A DNA stretch of 64,000 nucleotides from Aquincola tertiaricarbonis (GTDB taxonomy: Bacteria > Pseudomonadota > Gammaproteobacteria > Burkholderiales > Burkholderiaceae_C). A model generated the notes under the pieces. It saw only the letters and a list, made by a program, of their open reading frames with translations, was not told where the DNA came from and ran no database searches. The DNA is taken from contig NZ_CP097636.1 in NCBI RefSeq assembly GCF_023573145.1, forward strand, positions 3,224,001-3,288,000, given 5' to 3'. Below, in pieces: positions 58,680 to 64,000 of the stretch; within the stretch, counting starts at the first letter, position 1; each line of letters opens with the position of its first letter. The translations under genes and the position numbers were made by a program.

Positions 58680-60053
58680 TCAGCCGCCCTCGGTAAGGCG
58701 CGTGGGATCCAGCAGCTCGGCCAGCTGCTCACGCGGCAACTCGGTGCGCTCCAGCGCCACGTCGAGGATGGGTCGGCCGTCCTTGTAGGCTTCCTTGGCG
58801 ATCTGCGCGGCCTTGGCGTAGCCGATCACCGGGTTCAGCGCAGTCACCAGGATGGGGTTGCGGTCCAGCGCCTCCTTCAGCCGCGCCTCGTTGACGCGGA
58901 AGCTGGCGATCGCCCGGTCGGCCAGCAGCCGGCTGGCATTGGCCAGCAGGCCGATGCTTTCCAGCAGGTTGCGCGCCACCACCGGCAGCATCACGTTCAA
59001 CTCGAAGTTGCCCGACTGGCCGGCCAGCGTGATGGTGGTGTCGTTGCCGATCACCTGCGCGGCCACCATCGCCACCGATTCCGGGATCACCGGGTTCACC
59101 TTGCCGGGCATGATGGAAGAGCCGGGCTGCAGCGCCTCCAGCTCGATCTCGCCCAGGCCGGCCAGCGGCCCGCTGTTCATCCAGCGCAGGTCGTTGGCGA
59201 TCTTGGTCAGCGCCACCGCCACCGTCTTGAGCGCACCCGACATCGCCACCGCCGCGTCCTGCGAGCCCATGGCCGCGAAGAAGCTGGGCGCCCGCGTGAA
59301 ACGCAGGCCGGTCAGCTCGGCCAGCTCGGCATGGAAGGCCGCCACGAACTGCGGATGCACGTTGACGCCGGTGCCCACCGCGGTGCCGCCCTGCGCCAGC
59401 TTCAGCAGCGACTGCTGCGCATGCGCCACCTGCTGCGCGCCGTGGCTCAGCTGCTCGGCCCAACCGTCCAGCACCTGGCTCATGCGCACGGGCATCGCGT
59501 CCATCAGGTGGGTGCGGCCGGTCTTGATGCTGTTGTGCAGCGACTCGCCCTTGCGACGGGTGACGGCCACCAGGTGCTGCAGCGCCGGCATCAGCTCATG
59601 CTCCACCGCCAGCGCGGCGGCCACGTGCAGCGTGGTGGGAATGGTGTCGTTGCTGCTTTGCCCGGCATTGACGTGGTCGTTCGGGTTCACTGGCTGGCCC
59701 AGCGTGCGGCTGGCCAGCGTGGCCACCACCTCGTTGGCATTCATGTTGGTGCTGGTGCCCGAGCCGGTCTGGAACACGTCGATCGGGAACTGGACCATGA
59801 AGTCGCCTTCGGCCGCCTGCGTGCAGGCCTGCGCGATGGCCTGCCCCAGCTCGGGCTCCAGCTGGCCGATCTGGGTGTTGGCCCGCGCCGCGGCCGCCTT
59901 GACCAGCAGCAGCGCCTTGATGAAGCCGGCGGGCATGCGCTGGCCGCTGACCGGAAAGTTCTGCACCGCGCGCTGGGTCTGGGCGCCGTACAGCGCATCG
60001 GCCGGCACGGCCACCTCGCCCATGCTGTCAGTCTCGATCCGGGTGTCGGTCAT
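58680..60053 (-). CDS. fumC: Class II fumarate hydratase
   Basis: Interconverts fumarate and malate in the citric acid cycle; iron-independent, oxidant-stable homotetramer. 457 aa from the ATG at 60053: MTDTRIETDSMGEVAVPADA. Signatures: TGSGTSTNMNANEVVA (~95), NDHVNAGQSSNDTIPT (~130), KTGRTHLMDAMPVRM (catalytic His, ~185) and GSSIMPGKVNPVIPES (~315). A longer frame to 60215 is rejected. Given the Fur-type iron region nearby, an iron-free fumarase is a plausible low-iron isozyme, but no Fur box was seen upstream. Confidence 0.97.
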   Translation of the reverse strand: MTDTRIETDSMGEVAVPADALYGAQTQRAVQNFPVSGQRMPAGFIKALLLVKAAAARANTQIGQLEPELGQAIAQACTQAAEGDFMVQFPIDVFQTGSGTSTNMNANEVVATLASRTLGQPVNPNDHVNAGQSSNDTIPTTLHVAAALAVEHELMPALQHLVAVTRRKGESLHNSIKTGRTHLMDAMPVRMSQVLDGWAEQLSHGAQQVAHAQQSLLKLAQGGTAVGTGVNVHPQFVAAFHAELAELTGLRFTRAPSFFAAMGSQDAAVAMSGALKTVAVALTKIANDLRWMNSGPLAGLGEIELEALQPGSSIMPGKVNPVIPESVAMVAAQVIGNDTTITLAGQSGNFELNVMLPVVARNLLESIGLLANASRLLADRAIASFRVNEARLKEALDRNPILVTALNPVIGYAKAAQIAKEAYKDGRPILDVALERTELPREQLAELLDPTRLTEGG

Positions 60054-60120
60054 ACATCGTCCTCGTGGTGGATAGGCCGCCCAGTGTGGTGCCGCAGGCA
60101 AGGCCCATACTGCGGGGTGG

Positions 60121-61242
60121 CTATGCCGGGTCCGCCTCGCGGGCGGCGATGCGCGACAGCAGCCAGGCCATGGCCACGTAAGGCCACAGCCAGCCGATCC
60201 AGCGCGCCAGGCCATGGAAGCGGATGAAGCGCCCCTGCTCCCAGGCCTGCAGGCTGGCCGCGAAGTAAGGATCGGATGGCGCCTGCGCCACCAGGGCCAC
60301 CAGCGCGGTGAGCGCCATCAGGCCCAGCGCTGCGGCCAGCCGCCGGCCCGCCAGCGAGCACAGCAGCGCCAGCGCCACGCCGCCCGCCAGGGCCGGCAGG
60401 CTGGTGGGCGTGAGCCAGGCCAGCGCATGGTCGGGCCCGAAGTTGAGCGCGGTGGACAAGGTGGTGGCACCGAAGGCCAACCCCGTGGCGCCGGCCACCA
60501 GCACCAGCCGGCGCCAGCCGCGGGCCGTGACGGCAAAGGCCACCAGGCAGGGCCCCAGCAGCCCCAGCGCGATGGCGGCGCTTTCGTGCAGCGGCGTCAG
60601 CGGCGGCTCGGGCGCCAGCGAAGGCTCCAGCCACTCTTCGGCCAGCGGCTCCCACGGTGTGTCGGCCAGCGCCGTGGCGGCAAACTGCCGCAGTTCGTCA
60701 CCGAACTGGCCCACACCCAGCGGCACCGGCTGCGGAAACAGCAGGCCCACCGGCCACAGCAGCAGCAACGCGATGGCGCCGGCGCTCTGCTGCACGAACC
60801 AGCGCTGGCGCAGGCGCTGCCAGGCCACGTCCAGCCCCAGCCGGTGGGCCAGCGCGGCCAGCGCCACGCCCAGTGCGGCGCCGCCAGCATTCATCACCCA
60901 GTCGCGCAGCGAGGGCACGCGCGTGGCCAGGAAGGTCTGCGTCACTTCCATGCCGTAGGACAGCGCGGCCGGCAGCGCCAGCGCCAGCAGCGCCGCCTTC
61001 CAGGCCCGCATGCCACCGCGCACCGCGCCGCCGAACAGCAGCACGCCCAGCGGCAGGTAGCCCAGGAAGTTGGCCACCTCGTCGAAGCGGTCGCGCCAGC
61101 GCGGCCAGGGCAGCGCCATGAAATCGGCCAGCGCATGGCCGGCCGGCCAGCGCCAGGGCCCGAACGGGTAAAGGCTGGCGTAGACGATCAGCAGTGCGTA
61201 GGCCCAGGCCAGCGGAATGGCCGAACTGCGCTGGCCCGCCAT
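60121..61242 (-). CDS. VanZ-family membrane protein
   Basis: 373 aa from the ATG at 61242, with about ten hydrophobic helices. The N-terminal part is VanZ-like: LLIVYASLYPFGPWRWPAG, RDRFDEVANFLGYLPLGVLL, YGMEVTQTFLATRVPSLRDW and VMNAGGAALGVALAAL. The C-terminal half (~215-370) is a further membrane region of unknown role. VanZ proteins can lower teicoplanin binding in Gram-positives, but Gram-negative relatives have no settled function. It starts two bases after the hemJ stop, so it is probably cotranscribed with it. Confidence 0.88.
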   Translation of the reverse strand: MAGQRSSAIPLAWAYALLIVYASLYPFGPWRWPAGHALADFMALPWPRWRDRFDEVANFLGYLPLGVLLFGGAVRGGMRAWKAALLALALPAALSYGMEVTQTFLATRVPSLRDWVMNAGGAALGVALAALAHRLGLDVAWQRLRQRWFVQQSAGAIALLLLWPVGLLFPQPVPLGVGQFGDELRQFAATALADTPWEPLAEEWLEPSLAPEPPLTPLHESAAIALGLLGPCLVAFAVTARGWRRLVLVAGATGLAFGATTLSTALNFGPDHALAWLTPTSLPALAGGVALALLCSLAGRRLAAALGLMALTALVALVAQAPSDPYFAASLQAWEQGRFIRFHGLARWIGWLWPYVAMAWLLSRIAAREADPA

Positions 61243-61244
61243 GC

Positions 61245-61673
61245 TCAGAACGGCTTGACGACGACCAGCAGCACGATGGCGATGAAGAGGATCACCGCCG
61301 ACTCGTTGAACACGCGGAACCAGCGCTCGCTGTGCTTGTTGGAGAAGGACTCGAACTTGCCCAGCAGCAGGCCGCAGGCGTGGTGGTAGCCCAGCACCAG
61401 CAGCACCAGCGCCAGCTTGGCATGCAGCCAGCCGCCCTTGAGGCCGAAGCCCAGCCACAACCACAGGCCCAGCACGAGCGCTGGCACGGCCAGCACCGCC
61501 ATGAAGCGGTAGAGCCGGCGCGCCATCACCAGCAGGCGCTCCCGCTCGGCATGGCTGTCGGCCGGCACCTGTGCCAGGTTGACGAAGATGCGCGGCAGGT
61601 AGAACAGGCCGGCGAACCAGCTGGCCACGAAGACGATGTGGAAGGCCTTGACCCAGAGGTATGCGGAACTCAT
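61245..61673 (-). CDS. hemJ: Protoporphyrinogen oxidase HemJ-like (CopD/UPF0093)
   Basis: 142-aa inner-membrane protein, about four helices. Start MSSAYLWVKAFHIVFVASWF includes the conserved His. Further marks are GLFYLPRIFVNLAQV, RLYRFMAVLAVPALVLGLWL, GGWLHAKLALVLLVLGYHHA (conserved Lys and His) and FRVFNESAVILFIAIV. HemJ oxidises protoporphyrinogen IX late in haem synthesis. hemB, an early step of the same pathway, lies just beyond the intergenic region on the other strand. The ATG at 61673 is the family start; a frame to 61856 would translate the dispersed repeat. Confidence 0.9.
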   Translation of the reverse strand: MSSAYLWVKAFHIVFVASWFAGLFYLPRIFVNLAQVPADSHAERERLLVMARRLYRFMAVLAVPALVLGLWLWLGFGLKGGWLHAKLALVLLVLGYHHACGLLLGKFESFSNKHSERWFRVFNESAVILFIAIVLLVVVKPF

Positions 61674-61716
61674 CGGGCCATTATGGACAGCGAGCGCAGC
61701 GAACTCGGGGGCCAAC

Positions 61717-61788
61717 CACCCGCCCGCCGGGCCGCCCCAAGGGCGGGTGCGCCCCCTCGGGGGGCCGCGAGCGCAGCGAGCTTGGGGG
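61717..61788 (-). repeat. Structured dispersed repeat, copy 3
   Basis: Inverted relative to copies 1 and 2. On the minus strand: CCCCCAAGCTCGCTGCGCTC block, C5-CGA-G5 hairpin, then CACCCGCCC / GGGCGGGTG arms (61741-61749 and 61717-61725) around TTGGGGCGGCCCGGC. A partial second CTCGCTGCGCTCGC-like block follows at about 61688-61706. It sits upstream of hemJ. Confidence 0.85.
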
Positions 61789-61794
61789 CACCAT

Positions 61795-61824
61795 GAAAAG
61801 AAGAGCCCCGGACCGGCCGGGGCT
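61795..61824 (-). terminator. Intrinsic terminator of the candidate small RNA
   Basis: On the minus strand: AGCCCCGG, loop CCGGT, CCGGGGCT (61824 down to 61804), followed by the T-rich tail CTTCTTTTC. Perfect 8-bp GC stem. Confidence 0.75.
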
Positions 61825-61905
61825 GCAAAACCTTGCCGTGCTTGTCGACAAGGCACCTGCTCAGGGAGGAAAAGCAGGGGATGGCGACCTTGCGGCTACC
61901 ATCCA
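61795..61905 (-). ncRNA. Candidate small RNA with CCUCC loop
   Basis: Predicted ~110-nt minus-strand transcript in the hemJ-hemB gap. After a promoter (61912-61940) it would form hairpin 1 GGATGG/CCATCC (arms at 61899-61904 and 61879-61884), then hairpin 2 CCTGCT/AGCAGG (61856-61861 with 61873-61878) with an 11-base loop TTTCCTCCCTG. That loop carries an anti-Shine-Dalgarno CCUCC. A partial hairpin around the palindrome TTGTCGACAA follows, then an intrinsic terminator. No ORF is convincing here. A role in base-pairing with mRNA ribosome sites is inferred from the loop; the family is not identified. Confidence 0.6.
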
Positions 61906-61911
61906 GATGTG

Positions 61912-61940
61912 ATTTTAGCCGCTGAAACAGCATTTGTTAC
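61912..61940 (-). promoter_or_regulatory. Sigma-70-like promoter of the candidate small RNA
   Basis: On the minus strand: GTAACA (-35, 61940-61935; 4 of 6 consensus), 17-base spacer, TAAAAT (-10, 61917-61912; 5 of 6). The start would fall near 61905, right before the first hairpin. Confidence 0.55.
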
Positions 61941-61971
61941 AGCCCCGGTACAAGGGCAAACCAGAAGCTGA

Positions 61972-63018
<1,047 letters not shown>

Positions 63019-63042
63019 AGCGCTGCCGGCAGGGTGACCGGC

Positions 63043-63492
63043 TCACCCCACCGGGTACGGGTCGTGCAGCCCCAGGCCCTTGAGGATCTCGCGTTCGCGC
63101 GCCTCCATGGCCTCGGCCTCGTCGTCTTCCTCGTGGTCGTGGCCCTGCGCATGCAGCGCGCCGTGCACCAGCAGGTGGGCGTAGTGGTCGGCCACCGGCA
63201 GGCCCATCTCGGCGGCCTCGCGTTCCACCACCGGCGCGCACAGCACCAGGTCGGCCACCACCACCGGCTCATGCTGGTAGTCGAAGGTGAGCACGTTGGT
63301 GGCGTAGTCGCGCTGGCGGTATTCGCGGTTCAGCGCCTGGCCTTCTTCGGCGTCGACGATGCGCACCGTGATCTCGGCCGGGCCTGCCAGCGCGGCGCGC
63401 AGCCAGCGCATCACGCGGTGGCGCGGCAGGTGGGCGCGGTGGCGCGGGTCGGGCTGCTGCAGCGACAGGTTCAGTTCCACCGCCATGCTCAC
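63043..63492 (-). CDS. ybeY: Endoribonuclease YbeY
   Basis: Metal-dependent RNase for 16S rRNA 3'-end maturation and ribosome quality control. 149 aa from the GTG at 63492 (or 147 aa from the ATG at 63486). The zinc motif [20 protein letters not shown] is at about 110-129, preceded by [17 protein letters not shown]. The GTG overlaps the phoH stop (GTGA). The C-terminus [10 protein letters not shown] is typical. It forms the conserved phoH-ybeY pair and converges on hemB. Confidence 0.95.
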   Translation of the reverse strand: MSMAVELNLSLQQPDPRHRAHLPRHRVMRWLRAALAGPAEITVRIVDAEEGQALNREYRQRDYATNVLTFDYQHEPVVVADLVLCAPVVEREAAEMGLPVADHYAHLLVHGALHAQGHDHEEDDEAEAMEAREREILKGLGLHDPYPVG

Positions 63493-64000
63493 ACCCCGCC
63501 GCGCACGCCTTCGGCCTCGTAGGCCTCGACGATGCGGGCCACCAGCGGGTGGCGCACCACGTCGGCCGCGGTGAAGCGGGTGATGGCGATGCCCTTGACC
63601 CGGCGCAGCACCCGCTCGGCCTCGATCAGGCCGCTCAGCGTGCCCTTGGGCAGGTCGATCTGGCTGACGTCGCCCGTGACCACCGCCTTGGCGCCGAAGC
63701 CGATGCGGGTGAGGAACATCTTCATCTGCTCGCTGGTGGTGTTCTGCGCCTCGTCCAGGATGACGAAGGCATGGTTGAGCGTGCGCCCGCGCATGAAGGC
63801 CAGCGGCGCGATCTCGATCGTGCCCTTCTCGAAGGCCTTGGTCACGCGGTCGAAGCCCATCAGGTCGTACAGCGCGTCGTAGAGCGGGCGCAGGTAGGGG
63901 TCCACCTTCTGCGTCAGGTCGCCGGGCAGGAAGCCCAGGCGCTCGCCCGCCTCCACCGCCGGGCGGGTGAGCACGATGCGCTGCACCTGGCTGCGCTCCA
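63489..64000 (-). CDS. ybeZ: PhoH-like ATPase (YbeZ), 3' part only
   Basis: The frame is open to the window edge, so the N-terminus and Walker A lie outside. Visible residues are [40 protein letters not shown], Walker [15 protein letters not shown] and [14 protein letters not shown]. The C-terminus is [20 protein letters not shown]. PhoH/YbeZ is an ATPase partner of YbeY in rRNA handling, consistent with the overlapping ybeY gene. Confidence 0.94.
   Translation of the reverse strand, partial: ERSQVQRIVLTRPAVEAGERLGFLPGDLTQKVDPYLRPLYDALYDLMGFDRVTKAFEKGTIEIAPLAFMRGRTLNHAFVILDEAQNTTSEQMKMFLTRIGFGAKAVVTGDVSQIDLPKGTLSGLIEAERVLRRVKGIAITRFTAADVVRHPLVARIVEAYEAEGVRGGV

Noticed and set aside
61670..61933. 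Small open frames in the hemJ-hemB gap
   Set aside because: They run through the dispersed repeat and the terminator hairpin, with no ribosome site or conserved-looking peptide; the small-RNA reading explains the region better.

Overview
The window is high-GC, gene-dense chromosomal DNA of a betaproteobacterium, most likely order Burkholderiales (Rubrivivax/Leptothrix/Comamonadaceae-like). This is inferred from the codon use, the hslVU and dacC-dat-ybeD-lipB-lipA gene orders, the TetR/beta-oxidation operon that includes a DUF2147 gene, and a Fur-type hemP locus. No tRNA, rRNA or CRISPR array was seen. The only stretch of more than 300 bases without a protein gene is 61674-61998, and it is not empty.

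Layout. 1-7.4 kb: the end of a STAS-domain gene, hslV-hslU, type III pantothenate kinase, an Atm1-type ABC exporter, a YciA-type thioesterase and a coiled-coil zinc-ribbon membrane protein. 7.4-12.6 kb: a tightly overlapping minus-strand osmoprotection operon (MscS-type channel, otsB, GH15 hydrolase, otsA). 12.7-14.6 kb: an intact IS5-family element with terminal repeats and a TTAG target duplication, next to an antitoxin gene and a frameshifted PIN toxin. 14.6-22.1 kb: a five-gene fatty-acid beta-oxidation operon and its TetR regulator with a perfect palindromic operator. 22.2-30.6 kb: a secreted serine protease overlapping an FHA membrane protein, an HNH endonuclease, a glycine-zipper lipoprotein, two multiheme cytochromes c, a degenerate signalling protein, and a DUF4197/TlpA divergent pair. 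30.7-40 kb: an MdtABC-type RND efflux operon with its outer-membrane lipoprotein. 40-43.5 kb: psd, a class II aldolase, a tautomerase, a second antitoxin with a broken PIN toxin, and a PEP-CTERM protein.

43.5-49.3 kb: the lipoate/cell-wall cluster lipA, lipB, ybeD, dat, dacC, with a Sel1-repeat gene inserted backwards between lipB and ybeD, then a hydrolase and a 2Fe-2S ferredoxin. 49.4-56 kb: an iron/haem region. A Fur-like box precedes an imelysin, di-heme oxidoreductase, imelysin, DUF1513 operon. A second, related box precedes hemP, followed by a small Cys protein and a ChaN lipoprotein. 56-61.7 kb: a hybrid histidine kinase, fumC, a VanZ-family protein and hemJ. 61.7-64 kb: a structured repeat, a candidate small RNA, hemB, ybeY and the 3' part of phoH.

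The two least conventional signals are non-coding. One is a three-copy dispersed repeat (53116, 54569, 61717) whose hairpin arms differ between copies but stay perfectly complementary, with a constant loop that can pair with a constant upstream C-rich block. The other is a compact minus-strand small-RNA candidate at about 61795-61905 with a promoter, hairpins presenting a CCUCC loop, and an intrinsic terminator. All assignments come from reading the sequence; no database search was run.
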